Shown piece after piece: positions 18,104 through 18,162 of a DNA stretch of 18,162 bases. The translations under genes and the position numbers were made by a program. Origin of the DNA: Bondarzewia mesenterica (taxonomy: Eukaryota; Basidiomycota; Agaricomycetes; Russulales; Bondarzewiaceae); the NCBI GenBank assembly GCA_004802705.1, contig SGPL01000485.1, positions 1-18,162 of the forward strand, written 5' to 3'. The stretch's first letter is position 1. Every line of letters begins with the position of its first letter. A model generated the notes under the pieces. The model had not been told where the DNA came from, made no database searches, and saw only the letters and a program-made list of their open reading frames with translations.

Positions 18104-18162
18104 GTAAGAACTGGATATTTTTAGCAACAGCAAATAATGAGAATATGGGTGATGCTGTGATG

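Noticed and set aside
1..18162. TET/JBP-type dioxygenase gene near the KDZ elements
   Set aside because: Such genes are known to accompany KDZ elements in some Agaricomycetes, so I looked for one, but no frame with a recognisable HxD...H iron-binding pattern in a plausible context was seen.

Overview
This window is eukaryotic, gene-poor and dominated by decayed transposable-element DNA. The best taxonomic clue is the left 5.5 kb, where two broken transposases of the Kyakuja-Dileera-Zisupton (KDZ) superfamily can be read. KDZ elements are known to be greatly expanded in mushroom-forming basidiomycetes. A 63-nt intron relic with GTAAGT, CTGAC and TAG signals, AT-rich sequence, strong CpG depletion and fungal-style LTR fragments all fit an Agaricomycete (Basidiomycota). 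I cannot name the genus. No intact long gene, rRNA, tRNA or CRISPR array is visible, and every longer reading frame I trust is interrupted by stops or frameshifts.

Layout. 2-690: coding-like relic, probably plus strand, family unknown. 721-1949: minus-strand, 5'-truncated KDZ transposase fragment (C-terminal third). 1986-5515: plus-strand, almost full-length KDZ transposase pseudogene (N-terminal exon, intron, cysteine cluster, all three DDE acidic residues, C-terminal domain), with over 40 stops and about six frameshifts. 5576-6090: degenerate tandem repeat with a 60-72 bp period directly behind it. 6091-8590: no recognisable gene; one TATA box followed by a long CT-rich leader-like stretch. 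8600-9020: LTR-like promoter fragment on plus. 9108-11654: several coding-like relics, the best being a minus-strand one with a C2H2-like CPLC...HLLIEH motif. 11655-12786: intergenic DNA with a TAGACT minisatellite. 12787-13747: block with about 100 single ambiguous bases. 13757-14454: minus-strand proline-rich frame, in DNA that keeps many more CpGs. 14689-15343: large imperfect inverted repeat. 15344-16310: CT-rich, CpG-retaining DNA. 16311-16736: weak minus-strand relic. 17021-17418: probable minus-strand LTR whose U3 holds five exact TGASTCA (Gcn4/AP-1-type) sites, four of them in two pairs with 10-bp phasing. 17520-18103: minus-strand coding-like region, possibly the 3' part of the same retroelement.

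How it fits together. The window looks like a nested graveyard of DNA transposons and LTR retrotransposons aged by C-to-T/G-to-A transitions: stops sit where the KDZ family has Trp, Gln or Arg. The parts most worth a second look are the phased bZIP-site array in the LTR, the two different KDZ copies lying back to back, the Asn/Asp-Ala microrepeats in and around both transposases, the large inverted repeat, and the abrupt change in base quality and CpG content near 13.75 kb, which may be an assembly join.
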